Shown here: positions 27,695 to 36,280 of the stretch, piece after piece
How positions within the stretch are numbered: the stretch's first letter is position 1
How the letters are laid out: each line of letters begins with the position of its first letter
Assembly: GCF_000317555.1 (NCBI RefSeq)
Contig: NC_019745.1
Location: 1,178,001 to 1,242,000 of the forward strand
Direction: 5' to 3'
DNA: 64,000 nt
Source: Gloeocapsa sp. PCC 7428
GTDB taxonomy: Bacteria > Cyanobacteriota > Cyanobacteriia > Cyanobacteriales > Chroococcidiopsidaceae
Program-made: the position numbers and the translations under genes
Notes under the pieces: model-generated
Databases searched by the model: none
What the model saw: only the letters and a program-made list of their open reading frames with translations
Told to the model about the DNA's origin: nothing

Positions 27695-28912
27695 ATGGAC
27701 ATTCTTGAAAGCGTTAAAATGGCATCAAAAACGCTGCTAGCGAATAAGCTACGCAGCACGCTGACGATGTTGGGTATCATCATCGGTAATGCGTCAGTGA
27801 TTGCAATGGTGGGTATCGGTGAAGGCGCGCAGCGTTTCGTTTCTGGACAGTTTGAATCGTTAGGAACCAACGTACTATTTATCGTCCCAGGCAACCGCGA
27901 CGCGCAACGGACGACGGTTGATTTACCAAAAACGTTAGTTTTAGAAGACGCAGAAGCGATCGCCACTCAAGTCCCGACAGTCGGCGCAGTTGCCCCACAA
28001 TTACACTCGCGCGAACTTGTCACCTACCGCAACCGCAATACGTATAGCTTGATCGTCGGTACAAACCCCGATTTTTCTGTAGTCCGTAGTTTTGATGCGC
28101 AGCGCGGTAGATTTATCACCGACCTTGATGTCAAGCGCAATAACCAAGTCGTTACGCTGGGTGTCGATTTAGCCGAACGTCTCTTTGGCAATCAAGATCC
28201 TGTTGGTCAGCAGGTGCGAATTCGTAATATCAGCTTCTTAGTTGTCGGTGTGATGGAAGAAAAAGGCTCGGTTTTAGGAACAAACTATGACGACAGCGCC
28301 TATATTCCTGTGACGACAATGGCAAGCCGGATTATCGGCGAAAATTCTCCCTATGGCGTGAACTTGACGTTTATTTCCGTATCCGCCCAAAGCGAAGCCA
28401 GCGTTGATGCAGCGCAGTTTCAAATTACCAACTTGTTACGGTTGCGGCACAACATCACCCGCGAGGATGATTTTAGCGTCCAAAGCCAAAAAGATGTCTT
28501 AGAAATTGCAGGTACAGTCACAAGTGCTTTGACGATCATGCTAGCCGCGATCGCAGGAATTTCCTTGTTGGTCGGCGGTATTGGCGTCATGAATATTATG
28601 CTCGTATCCGTTACCGAAAGAACGCAAGAAATCGGATTGCGTAAAGCGATCGGTGCGACGCAGGATGATATTTTGATTCAATTTTTGATTGAAGCGGTGA
28701 TTCTTTCTGCTGCTGGTGGTGTACTCGGTACAGTGTTAGGCGTTGGTGGAGTTTTATTAATTGGAGCTTTCACTCCGTTTCAAGCAGGCGTTTCACCCGT
28801 GGCGATCGCGCTTGCGGTTGGCGTTTCTGGTGGAATTGGCATTATTTTCGGTGTTGTTCCTGCGCGTCGCGCTGCCCAACTCGATCCAATTGTTGCTTTG
28901 AGAAGTGCTTAA
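27695..28912 (+). CDS. MacB/DevC-type ABC transporter permease
   Basis: 405 residues. N-terminal helix in LRSTLTMLGIIIGNASVIAM, large periplasmic MacB core (about 45-265; LGTNVLFIVPG, DVKRNNQVVTLGVDLAERLFG), then three FtsX helices (about 280-400) with GVMNIMLVSVTERTQEIGLRKA, the coupling-helix signature. It forms the inner-membrane part of the exporter with the HlyD adaptor before it and the ATPase at 30192. The ATG has no ribosome site because a microrepeat fills the upstream gap, which may lower or couple its translation. Confidence 0.94.
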   Translation: MDILESVKMASKTLLANKLRSTLTMLGIIIGNASVIAMVGIGEGAQRFVSGQFESLGTNVLFIVPGNRDAQRTTVDLPKTLVLEDAEAIATQVPTVGAVAPQLHSRELVTYRNRNTYSLIVGTNPDFSVVRSFDAQRGRFITDLDVKRNNQVVTLGVDLAERLFGNQDPVGQQVRIRNISFLVVGVMEEKGSVLGTNYDDSAYIPVTTMASRIIGENSPYGVNLTFISVSAQSEASVDAAQFQITNLLRLRHNITREDDFSVQSQKDVLEIAGTVTSALTIMLAAIAGISLLVGGIGVMNIMLVSVTERTQEIGLRKAIGATQDDILIQFLIEAVILSAAGGVLGTVLGVGGVLLIGAFTPFQAGVSPVAIALAVGVSGGIGIIFGVVPARRAAQLDPIVALRSA

Positions 28913-28966
28913 CTCTACAATTCTAAACTTTGGATGAGAAGCTAATTCGTAAAGTATTATCAACTG

Positions 28967-30016
28967 ATGGCAAAAAACGACTTCTTGCGCGATGTTTGGT
29001 ACTACGCCTTACCTGGAGGCTCACTCAAACGCGGAGCTATGGTAGCAAAAACTCTGCTTGGTGAGCCAATCGTTTTCGCGCGCAGCCGCGAAGGTAAAGT
29101 GTTTGCGCTTTGCAACATCTGTCCCCATCGCGCAGTACCACTAAGTTGTGGACGATTCGACGGACAAGAAATCGAATGCTGCTATCATGGCTGGCGTTTT
29201 GACCAAACTGGACGCTGTACAGAAATTCCCGCATTAGTAGAAGGCGATTCGCTCGACCTCAAGCGCTTTCAAGTCAAGCAGTATCCCGTACGCGAAGTGC
29301 AAGGCAACATTTGGATTTACATGGCATCGAACGAGCGTAAGGCACCGCCAGCAACAGATATGGAAGTTCCCGTAGTGCCTTTTTTTGGTGACAAATCGTA
29401 TCAACTAGTTGTCACATTGCACTTTCCATGTTATGTAGATCATGCAATTATTGGTTTAATGGACCCTGCACATATATCATTTGTCCACCGTTCTTGGTGG
29501 TGGAAATCAGGGCGATCGCTGTTTGAAGAAGTCAAAGCCTTTGACCCCTCACCGTATGGCTTTACGATGCGGCGGCACAAAATTCCTAACGTCGCACTTG
29601 GTTATCGACTCATTGGCGGTGGCGCACCCGAAACCGAAATTGCGTTTCGTCTCCCTGGCGTCCGCATTGAACACGTCAGCACCGAACACCATAATGTTTG
29701 TAACCTCACCGCTGTCACTCCCCTATCAGAAACAGAAACCGAAGTCACAACGCTTCTCTACTGGACAACACCCTGGATTACCGCAATCAAACCGCTAATC
29801 AAACCTTTTGTCCGAGCATTCCTCGACCAAGACCGTCAAGTCGTCATTAAACAGCAAGAAGGCTTAAAATACGATCCGACATTACTCCTCATTCGCGATG
29901 CTGACACACAAGCACGTTGGTACTATCAGCTAAAAGCCGAATTTACCCGCGCCGCCGCCGAAGGTCGCCCGTTCAACAACCCAGTAAAAACCCAAATTTT
30001 ACGTTGGCGATCTTGA
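28967..30016 (+). CDS. Rieske-type non-heme iron oxygenase
   Basis: 349 residues. The Rieske 2Fe-2S ligands are C-x-H in NICPHRAVPL and C-x2-H in CCYHGW (about residues 48-72). The mononuclear iron site has DPAHISFVH (Asp-x2-His-x4-His, about 165-173). This is the ring-hydroxylating / PaO-like oxygenase layout, cytosolic with no membrane helix evident. Substrate unknown. It lies 54 bases after the exporter permease and 175 bases before the exporter ATPase, so it may modify the exported molecule or have been inserted into an existing operon. It needs an external ferredoxin and reductase; none is coded nearby. Confidence 0.93.
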   Translation: MAKNDFLRDVWYYALPGGSLKRGAMVAKTLLGEPIVFARSREGKVFALCNICPHRAVPLSCGRFDGQEIECCYHGWRFDQTGRCTEIPALVEGDSLDLKRFQVKQYPVREVQGNIWIYMASNERKAPPATDMEVPVVPFFGDKSYQLVVTLHFPCYVDHAIIGLMDPAHISFVHRSWWWKSGRSLFEEVKAFDPSPYGFTMRRHKIPNVALGYRLIGGGAPETEIAFRLPGVRIEHVSTEHHNVCNLTAVTPLSETETEVTTLLYWTTPWITAIKPLIKPFVRAFLDQDRQVVIKQQEGLKYDPTLLLIRDADTQARWYYQLKAEFTRAAAEGRPFNNPVKTQILRWRS

Positions 30017-30191
30017 TATGAGAGGTCAGAGGTCAGGGTTATCTCTACGTAAACTCTTCTTGAAATCTTAGTCACTTTGTGTCTACGGATACTTGGCTCA
30101 ACGGGGTAAACCCCCGCACGCAAGAGTCCTCCTCTGTGTACTTTGTGGTTCATTTTTTTCAGATCTTCATACCTTAAGGACAACTACCTGC
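30017..30191. repeat. Dispersed microrepeats between Rieske and ATPase genes
   Basis: The gap begins with GAGGTCAGAGGTCAGGG, echoed by GGAGGTCAGAGG just after the ATPase gene. CACTTTGTGTCTACG and GTGTACTTTGTGGTTCATTTT words flank a small GGGG-TAAA-CCCC hairpin near 30098-30109. The open frame from 30093 that crosses it is an upstream extension and is not accepted as coding. Confidence 0.5.
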
Positions 30192-30968
30192 ATGGAACAC
30201 AACTCACCACACTCTACCGTAGCAATTGCCCAACGCGATCAAGGCAATACTACTGCAACGACAATAGTCCGCCTAGAAAACGTCTCTAAAATTTACGGCA
30301 TAGGCGAAACTGAAGTTCGAGCGCTATCAGACGTTAACTTAACAGTTGAACAAGGCGAGTATTGCGCGATCATGGGCGCATCCGGTTCAGGAAAATCGAC
30401 CGCGATGAACATTATCGGTTGTCTCGATCGCCCAACAGACGGTCACTATTACTTAGATGGCGTTGATGTCGCCGATTTGAATGATACTGAACTCGCACAC
30501 ATCCGCAACCGCAAAATTGGATTTGTCTTTCAACAATTTCACCTGCTACCGCAATCAACCGCACTAGAAAACGTCATGCTACCGATGGTATACGCGGGTA
30601 TTTCGACAGCAGAAAGACGCGATCGCGCCGCTGAAGCATTACGCCGCGTTGGCTTAGAAAAACGACTGAATAACCGACCAAATCAACTTTCCGGCGGACA
30701 ACAGCAACGAGTTGCGATCGCGCGTGCCATTGTTAATCAACCCGTACTACTGCTTGCTGACGAACCAACAGGCGCGCTTGACTCAAAAACAACGCAAGAA
30801 GTGTTAGAAATCTTCGGTACACTCAACGCCAGCGGTATCACAATCGTCATGGTGACGCACGAACCCGACGTCGCCCGCAAAACACAACGCATCGTCTGGT
30901 TTAAAGACGGCGAAGTTATCCATTCGCACTTGACTCCCGCCGACATCAACCGAGTTGCCACCTCTTAG
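30192..30968 (+). CDS. MacB/DevA/LolD-type ABC transporter ATPase
   Basis: 258 residues. Walker A GASGSGKST, Q-loop in FVFQQFHLLPQ, signature LSGGQQQRVAIARA, Walker B LLLADEPTGALD, and the switch histidine in VMVTHEPD. The GIGETEVRALSDV lead-in is typical of MacB and LolD ATPases. It powers the adaptor/permease pair upstream, making a three-protein exporter. I start it at ATG 30192; an upstream extension of 33 residues is made of repeat sequence. The ~25 residues before the ATPase fold are variable. Confidence 0.94.
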   Translation: MEHNSPHSTVAIAQRDQGNTTATTIVRLENVSKIYGIGETEVRALSDVNLTVEQGEYCAIMGASGSGKSTAMNIIGCLDRPTDGHYYLDGVDVADLNDTELAHIRNRKIGFVFQQFHLLPQSTALENVMLPMVYAGISTAERRDRAAEALRRVGLEKRLNNRPNQLSGGQQQRVAIARAIVNQPVLLLADEPTGALDSKTTQEVLEIFGTLNASGITIVMVTHEPDVARKTQRIVWFKDGEVIHSHLTPADINRVATS

Positions 30969-31010
30969 CGATCGGAGGTCAGAGGTTTTCTCAGTCTTGT
31001 TCCTTCTTGA

Positions 31011-31060
31011 GTTCACGCAGGTGGACTTTGTCCATAAGCCGCGAATTTATTCGCCAGGCG
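31011..31060. repeat. Two-hairpin intergenic repeat, copy B
   Basis: First hairpin GTTCAC-GCAG-GTGGAC (31011-31026) with one G-T pair. The second is GCGAAT-TT-ATTCGC (31041-31054), then CAGGCG. About 80% identical to copy C at 54046-54098. It occupies the gap between the convergent ATPase and membrane-protein genes. Confidence 0.8.
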
Positions 31061-31063
31061 GCG

Positions 31064-32149
31064 TTAATATACAGCCGCCAACGAGCCAGCGATCGCCGAA
31101 ACAATAGCAGACAGAAAAATTGTACCAAATAACCACCAAGCGGCAGTCTCCGCGACTTTCTGTGCTGCTTCTGCTTGTTGTTGCGCCTGCTGTTGACGAG
31201 TCGTTTCAATCAATTGTTCGAGTTTAGGCGTTAACTGACTTGGTTTTAATTCTTCTGGTGCAACTAACTTGTGTCCATTTAACAAGCCACCATTGAGTAC
31301 TTGCGGTTGCGGTTGATTCCAAGCTTGCTGCCAAAAACTCTCCCAAGAATCCAAAACTTGATTAATCGATTGTTTCGAGAATTCTGTACGGCTATTAACT
31401 AAATCTACAAAAGTTTGACGACCCATTTGCCGGAGATGATTCTCCCGCGCCAGTGATTTCATTTCTGGTTCAGCAACTAACCTTTCAAATTGCGCGCGGA
31501 TTTCTTCGCGATCTGCTTTTTCTAACTGTAGCTTTTTAAGATAATTGTCGATAGCTTCACGAGTTGTCACCGAGTCTACTGCTGAACTGAGTTCTTGTCG
31601 AATCGTAGCAGCAGCGGTTTCTGCGGTTGAAACCAGCTGTTCGCTGACATTTTTTGCACCAATCGCTACTGCTGCTGTTCCAATAATGCCTTGCAAACCC
31701 GAAGTTGCTGTTTTCAGCAGCGTACCAATTACCGAACTAACCGTAGTTGAACTTACCCAAATGAGTAAAGATAAGTAGGCAGCCCAGATAATCAAACCAA
31801 GAATTGCTCCCAGAAGGCGATCGTGCATAAAACTCAGTTTAACTGCCAAAGAACAGGCTGCGAATAACGTAATACTGAGCGTTCCTAAGGCTCTTAACCC
31901 AACTACCATCCCAATTTTATCGATTTTGGTATCCAAATCTTCAACGTCAGGTGCTGGTTCTGATTCTGAATAAGAAATTCCCAAAGCAATAAAGAAATTA
32001 CCTAAAAGTAATTGGAAAGCAAAAGCTAGTAAAACTCCTGCGATTAAAACTAAAAAACCTTGTGAACCTGAAAAGGTAGGTGAACTATAGTTTGAGGCTG
32101 TTATTTGTTCAAAGGCAACAACTGTTACCAGATGTTGATGCATAATCAT
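31064..32149 (-). CDS. Unknown membrane protein, ~5 transmembrane helices
   Basis: 361 residues; I do not recognise the family. Hydrophobic helices lie near 30-55, 83-105, 112-135 and possibly 150-165, with a final one at about 338-360. Between them (about 165-335) is a soluble, helix-rich region with Glu/Gln/Lys-rich segments that look like coiled coil. The overall shape (bundle, cytosolic helical region, last helix) could be a channel or scaffold, but no signature supports that. It is transcribed toward copy B of the two-hairpin repeat. ATG at 32149. Confidence 0.7.
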   Translation of the reverse strand: MIMHQHLVTVVAFEQITASNYSSPTFSGSQGFLVLIAGVLLAFAFQLLLGNFFIALGISYSESEPAPDVEDLDTKIDKIGMVVGLRALGTLSITLFAACSLAVKLSFMHDRLLGAILGLIIWAAYLSLLIWVSSTTVSSVIGTLLKTATSGLQGIIGTAAVAIGAKNVSEQLVSTAETAAATIRQELSSAVDSVTTREAIDNYLKKLQLEKADREEIRAQFERLVAEPEMKSLARENHLRQMGRQTFVDLVNSRTEFSKQSINQVLDSWESFWQQAWNQPQPQVLNGGLLNGHKLVAPEELKPSQLTPKLEQLIETTRQQQAQQQAEAAQKVAETAAWWLFGTIFLSAIVSAIAGSLAAVY

Positions 32150-32284
32150 TTGTCGTATCGTTACTAATTATTTCTTATATAATTTCTACTCACAGCTTGC
32201 GCTCTTTCTGATAATAGAGAATTATAAATTTTGGATGTATTAAAGACTACAAGAAGCTTTTAAGAATTATGCTGTATATAAACT

Positions 32285-32304
32285 AAGCCCGCTAATACGG
32301 GCTT
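32285..32304 (-). terminator. Terminator-like hairpin after the first HCP gene
   Basis: Seven-bp GC-rich stem AAGCCCG / CGGGCTT with loop CTAATA, 46 bases past the HCP stop at 32350. The reverse-strand tail is TTAGTTTATA, a weak T tract, so efficiency is uncertain. Confidence 0.6.
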
Positions 32305-32349
32305 GCATAAAACACAACGAATAATTAAAACTTCTTAAATCTAATGCAT

Positions 32350-32880
32350 TTAGAGGCTTGACGTTTTACCAGTTTGTGCCTGAGTTTCAATTGGTTTGAT
32401 ATTGGTGTAACCCATGTTGCTAGCGATCGTCCGAAAAATGGAAATTTGATCGTCAAAGTCCAGCGCTTCGATTTGTGATAACAGATTGTTAATAGCTTCT
32501 GTAGGTTGATAATCACCTGGCATACCTACCACGGTATCACCCATCGCTTGCGCCCACGCATACCAAACCATCAACTGATTATTTTCTTTCAAAGCACCGT
32601 AAGCGTGAGAATATTCTGTATCTTCGCGGTTCACAATCTGCCGCATAATCGCTAGTTGCTCGTCGTCAGATAGCTTATAGTAGTCTCCTAATAGCATTGG
32701 TGCTAATTCTGGATCAGTTGCAGCGGGAGCAGCTGGGGTAATTGAGCTACCCATCTTTTTATAAACTAAATAAAACCAAGCTAGTTTTGCGTCTGTTTCT
32801 AACCCATCAAAAGCTTGGACTACCTTTTGTGTTTCGTCACTTAATGCTTGGGGCTGATTCGTGTTTGGGCTAGAAGTCAT
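32350..32880 (-). CDS. Helical carotenoid protein (OCP N-terminal domain homologue)
   Basis: 176 residues covering only the all-helical N-terminal domain of orange carotenoid protein. Family marks are present: WFYLVYKKMGSSITPAAP (Tyr near the carotenoid ring), LMVWYAWAQAM (Trp-Tyr), and DQISIFRTIASNMG, with the Arg that in OCP bridges to the C-terminal domain. HCPs bind a keto-carotenoid and quench singlet oxygen or phycobilisome energy. Its sequence differs clearly from the second HCP at 35624, so it belongs to another clade; an HCP2/HCP3-like type is a guess. A GGAG site lies before the ATG. The acidic gene at 33099 is divergent. Confidence 0.93.
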   Translation of the reverse strand: MTSSPNTNQPQALSDETQKVVQAFDGLETDAKLAWFYLVYKKMGSSITPAAPAATDPELAPMLLGDYYKLSDDEQLAIMRQIVNREDTEYSHAYGALKENNQLMVWYAWAQAMGDTVVGMPGDYQPTEAINNLLSQIEALDFDDQISIFRTIASNMGYTNIKPIETQAQTGKTSSL

Positions 32881-33098
32881 AGCTTATCTCCAGAATTTAA
32901 AATTGTTCTAGCATCAGGAGTAACAGAGTTTATGATTGCAAATCGCCCTCCAAGAGAGAGAGTTTAACTTTGTCAGTTTATATACGCGCGTATTTCTTGA
33001 AATAGAGAGACAAAATCTATCTCAATGAGGTTATGGAAGTGTAGCAGCGCTCTGGTACGATCGCAGCACACTTAAAAATATTTCCATAGGAGATTCTT

Positions 33099-33482
33099 AT
33101 GGCTGACGAAGAATTAAAACCTAACCCTAGCGAAGCCGTTACTCAAGAAGCCCAACTTGCCGCAGAAAATATGGCAGCAGGCAAAGAAGAAGCCCCGAAT
33201 ATAGACTTTGACGCTGATTACGCCGCTGCACAGCAAATGAGTGTGAGTGATATTGATCGTACAGAAGCGGGAGCGCAAGCAGCCGAAGAAGCAACTGCGC
33301 CGCAGTTTGAAGTGTCGCAACAGCAGGAAACAAATACAGAAACCCCACCCCCACCAACAGGTAATCCTGACGATTACAAACAAATGGCACAAGAAAGCGT
33401 GGCAGCAGATGAACCAGTTTCTGAAGTTTCTGACGATCTCCTCAAGAAAGCTCTTGACTTGGGTAAAGCTGGTAACTCTTAG
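33099..33482 (+). CDS. Small acidic, disordered protein of unknown function
   Basis: 127 residues, rich in Glu, Ala, Gln, Asp and Pro with almost no hydrophobic core, so probably disordered. The only likely helices are at 12-27 and at the end (SDDLLKKALDLGKAG). A TPPPPTGNPDDYKQMAQ stretch lies between. I know no function. It is accepted because AGGAG lies 6 bases before the ATG and composition is protein-like along the whole frame. It is divergent from the first HCP gene with 218 bases between, so shared regulation with that photoprotection gene is possible. Confidence 0.68.
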   Translation: MADEELKPNPSEAVTQEAQLAAENMAAGKEEAPNIDFDADYAAAQQMSVSDIDRTEAGAQAAEEATAPQFEVSQQQETNTETPPPPTGNPDDYKQMAQESVAADEPVSEVSDDLLKKALDLGKAGNS

Positions 33483-33540
33483 TCAACTATATTCTATTAA
33501 GTAGGTGGACATAATTAAATATCACACGTAACATTTGTCA

Positions 33541-33600
33541 GGTAATAGGTAATGGGTAATAGAGGCTCTTTCCAATGACCAATGACCAGTTACCAAATAC
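33541..33600. repeat. GGTAAT / CCAATGA microrepeat
   Basis: GGTAATAGGTAATGGGTAATAG is followed after about ten bases by CCAATGACCAATGACCAG. The first half matches 12641-12665; the second half resembles 48835-48864 in reverse complement. Confidence 0.6.
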
Positions 33601-33674
33601 CTGCCCTTAAGTTATGTTTGTTTTTACCCACTTACTTAGAACTAATAACTATTACTAGTTTCTAAGTTGTATTT

Positions 33675-33697
33675 GCTCAACTATTCTTTAGTTGAGC
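33675..33697. terminator. Perfect 9-bp hairpin after the HAD gene
   Basis: GCTCAACTA (33675-33683) pairs with TAGTTGAGC (33689-33697), loop TTCTT, 11 bases beyond the HAD stop. No T run follows on either strand, so it may stabilise the 3' end rather than terminate by itself. Confidence 0.5.
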
Positions 33698-33707
33698 ATT
33701 AATTGTA

Positions 33708-34400
33708 TCAGTTAAGAAATACTTGGTTGCTCAACGAATAGGAATCTATCATTTCTTCAGTCGTATGTAGTGCCATTACCGCTGATAATAACTCTTGCGG
33801 CTGCGATACTAAAAAATCTGGGTTTTGCTGCGCTAAAACTTCTGCGGAATTAAATCCCCAAGTTACAGCGATCGCCTTAATATTACTTTTTCTCGCAGCT
33901 TCAATATCTCGTGTCTCGTCGCCTACATAAATAATTTGTTCGCGATTTATTTCTCTTTGTTTAATTAAATTATTGATAATTTTACTCTTACCAAAAAGCG
34001 TGGTTCCTGAGTAAACAAAATCAAACAAATGTTGCCATTCATTTTTCTCAAGAAATTCTACGATATTCTCTTTAGAATTAGACGTAACAATTCCCAACTG
34101 ATGCCCTCTAGAACTTAATTCGTGCAAAACATCCTTAATTTCACTAATGGGTTTGATGTTCTTGATTTCTTTATTAAGTTCGGCTCTGACTTTCTTAATC
34201 AGAAAAGGCAGCTTTAAAATTGATATTCCTGATTGCTTAACAATTTCTCGCGAACTTAAGTTTTTGAGTTCGTCAAGTTCACCTTGAGTTGTTTGTTTAT
34301 AGCCAAATTCTAAAGCTAAACGATTTGTAATATCAACAATTACATCAATCGTGTTGGCTAATGTACCATCAAAATCAAAAATAATCACTTTCGCTGTCAT
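33708..34400 (-). CDS. HAD-superfamily hydrolase (phosphoglycolate phosphatase-like)
   Basis: 230 residues from the ATG at 34400. HAD motifs in order: FDFDGTLANT (nucleophile Asp), a helical cap (about 20-85), GIVTSNS (motif II), Lys in LFGKSKII (motif III) and YVGDETRDIEAARKSNI (motif IV). It resembles phosphoglycolate phosphatase and pyrophosphatase PpaX; the exact substrate is unknown. The frame extends to 34559 inside queG, but the ATG 13 bases after the queG stop fits both the fold and an operon with queG. Confidence 0.9.
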   Translation of the reverse strand: MTAKVIIFDFDGTLANTIDVIVDITNRLALEFGYKQTTQGELDELKNLSSREIVKQSGISILKLPFLIKKVRAELNKEIKNIKPISEIKDVLHELSSRGHQLGIVTSNSKENIVEFLEKNEWQHLFDFVYSGTTLFGKSKIINNLIKQREINREQIIYVGDETRDIEAARKSNIKAIAVTWGFNSAEVLAQQNPDFLVSQPQELLSAVMALHTTEEMIDSYSLSNQVFLN

Positions 34401-34413
34401 TATGGGGCGCGTT

Positions 34414-35364
34414 TTACTCTTGGCTTGTGGACATAATCGCTGCGCCCTGTAAATTTGCTTTGGCGTTTCGCCGCAACATCTCTGGTTTAATTCGCCGTAG
34501 TGCTGAAGCTGGAAATCGCTTATCCCACTCGGCGTCAGAAATTTCAGCAAGTTCTGCAAGTGTAGGTGAAATATTCCAGGGATAGGGCTGAAATTCCGCT
34601 ACATCTGTTTCTTTAGCAAACCGCTGATTCCAGGGGCAAACATCTTGGCAGATATCGCAACCCGCAACCCAACCATGAAGTTGCGCTGCTACTGCATCGG
34701 GTAGTTCTTCACTCCGATTCTCAATTGTATGATAAGCAATGCAACGATTTGCATCAACAACAAAAGGTTGTGCGATTGCATCTGTAGGACAAGCATCAAG
34801 GCAACGAGTACAAGTACCACAATGTTCGGTGTGCGGCTGATCGGGAGTTAAACTAAGGTTTGTCAGCACCTCACCTAAAAATACCCAAGAACCGTATTCG
34901 CGGGTAATCACGTTTCCATTCTTGGCGATCCAACCGATTCCAGCTTGTTGCGCCCATACTTTATCTTGCACTGGACCTGTATCTGCGTAGTAACGTGCTT
35001 TGATGCCTTCAGCTTGTGCTTCTAACCAAGTACTGAACAACTTTAACTTTTTGTGTAAAACCTTATGATAATCCCTTCCCCAGCCATAGCGCGATATCTT
35101 GGCATACTTGGCTTCTTGAGGGCGCTGGTGGGGAGTGTAGTAGTTTATGGCAACACAAATGAGCGATCGCACGTCTGGCATAACTAATTTAATATCTTGT
35201 CGCTTGGGGTTTGCCATCCATGCCATATCTGCTTGATAACCGAGTGCTAACCATGCTTGCAGATGCTGCGGTTCTGTAACACCTTTATCTACAGCGGCAA
35301 TTCCTACTCGATGAAATCCCAACTCTAAGGCTTTTTGCTTGATTTGAGTCGTATCGATACTCAT
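34414..35364 (-). CDS. queG: Epoxyqueuosine reductase QueG
   Basis: 316 residues. The cobalamin-binding N-terminal part ([45 protein letters not shown]) is followed by two 4Fe-4S clusters: [12 protein letters not shown] and [11 protein letters not shown]. It performs the last step of queuosine formation in tRNA anticodons, reducing epoxyqueuosine with cobalamin. The C-terminal HEAT repeats of longer relatives are reduced to ~40 residues ([18 protein letters not shown]). Starts at ATG 35364; the HAD gene follows 13 bases after its stop. Confidence 0.95.
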   Translation of the reverse strand: MSIDTTQIKQKALELGFHRVGIAAVDKGVTEPQHLQAWLALGYQADMAWMANPKRQDIKLVMPDVRSLICVAINYYTPHQRPQEAKYAKISRYGWGRDYHKVLHKKLKLFSTWLEAQAEGIKARYYADTGPVQDKVWAQQAGIGWIAKNGNVITREYGSWVFLGEVLTNLSLTPDQPHTEHCGTCTRCLDACPTDAIAQPFVVDANRCIAYHTIENRSEELPDAVAAQLHGWVAGCDICQDVCPWNQRFAKETDVAEFQPYPWNISPTLAELAEISDAEWDKRFPASALRRIKPEMLRRNAKANLQGAAIMSTSQE

Positions 35365-35566
35365 CCTCTTCGATACTAGATACTTACTTCTACGCTAACA
35401 TTCCTCGATTCATTCATTTTTTTTATCACTCTTGAAGCGACTAACATCGGTACATAAGCCTTTGTGTAGTAGATTTCAAGCTTGATTTATATGTTTAACA
35501 TTGCTGAATTGTTTCATTTGTAAATTTTATTTGCGTTTTGTAAAGAAACGTTGCATACTAGAAATC

Positions 35567-35596
35567 AAGGAGGAGAGATTCATGCATATAACCTAA
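35567..35596 (+). promoter_or_regulatory. Strong ribosome site with a four-codon leader ORF ahead of the second HCP
   Basis: AAGGAGGAG at 35567-35575 lies at ideal distance from ATG 35582, but that frame stops after M-H-I-T (stop at 35594-35596). The HCP start (ATG 35624) is 27 bases later with no good site of its own. A possible promoter is TTGCGT (35531-35536), 17 bases, CATACT (35554-35559). The layout suggests a leader peptide with reinitiation; this is inference. Confidence 0.45.
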
Positions 35597-35623
35597 TCCT
35601 TGTCAAGAATCTCTAGAGCAGAC

Positions 35624-36145
35624 ATGACATACACAACCGAGTCAGCTTCCATATTTTCTTCTAACCGCTTCGACTCCAGCACCCAGTTCGCTGACGCCGT
35701 GCCTGCCACCATAGCTTTATTCAAGCGCCTCAGTGTGGACGATCAGCTAGCGTTACTTTGGTACGCCTACACCGAAATGGGGCGTTCAATTACACCTGCT
35801 GCCCCTGGTGCTGCGCGTTTACAATTAGCCGAAGGGCTACTCAGCCAAATTAAAGCAATGTCTCACACTGAGCAATTGCAGGTTATGCGCGATCTAGCGG
35901 CAAACAGAAACACCGCAATCAGCCGTGCTTATGGAGTGTTAAGCACAAATACTAAGCTTGCTTTCTGGTATGAACTTTCTGTGTTAATGGATCGCGGTAT
36001 TGTCGTACCGATGCCCCCTGGATACCAACCTTCCCCAGCAGTCACCGAAGTCTTAGAAGCAATTAAGTCGCTCGATTTTGGTCAACAAATCACGGTGTTG
36101 CGTAGCACAGTCGTTGATATGGGCGTCGATCCTTTAGCTGACTAA
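35624..36145 (+). CDS. Helical carotenoid protein, probable HCP4 (CTDH partner)
   Basis: 173 residues from ATG 35624 (a TTG at 35600 is in frame). It is closer to the OCP N-terminal domain than the first HCP: LLWYAYTEMGRSITPAAPGA, LAFWYELSVLMDRG, PMPPGYQPS and QQITVLRSTVVDMG keep the Tyr, Trp and Arg known to contact carotenoid and partner domain in OCP. It ends where OCP's linker would begin. A CTDH gene follows after a terminator, the same pairing as in Anabaena, where HCP4 sits beside CTDH; on that basis I suggest HCP4, a phycobilisome quencher when bound to carotenoid. Confidence 0.93.
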   Translation: MTYTTESASIFSSNRFDSSTQFADAVPATIALFKRLSVDDQLALLWYAYTEMGRSITPAAPGAARLQLAEGLLSQIKAMSHTEQLQVMRDLAANRNTAISRAYGVLSTNTKLAFWYELSVLMDRGIVVPMPPGYQPSPAVTEVLEAIKSLDFGQQITVLRSTVVDMGVDPLAD

Positions 36146-36215
36146 TCTGAGTCAGAATTGAGCGTTACGAAATTTTCCCCTTCCGTTACTGTTCTCTAAT
36201 ACAATCGACTTTATA

Positions 36216-36245
36216 AGGGCAGGATTATTCCCTGCTCTTTTTGTT
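36216..36245 (+). terminator. Rho-independent terminator between HCP and CTDH genes
   Basis: Eight-bp stem AGGGCAGG (36216-36223) with CCTGCTCT (36231-36238, one G-T pair) and a seven-base loop, followed by TTTTTG. It lies 70 bases past the HCP stop and 43 before the CTDH start, so CTDH is either read through at a lower level or has its own promoter. Confidence 0.82.
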
Positions 36246-36280
36246 GTGTAACTCTCGCCTGCCAAATAAGAACTTGTCTT

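Noticed and set aside
30093-30191. N-terminal extension of the ABC ATPase
   Set aside because: It is coded by intergenic microrepeats and is not part of the fold.
34401-34559. HAD hydrolase starting inside queG
   Set aside because: The extra residues are an out-of-frame reading of queG; ATG 34400 begins the HAD strand.
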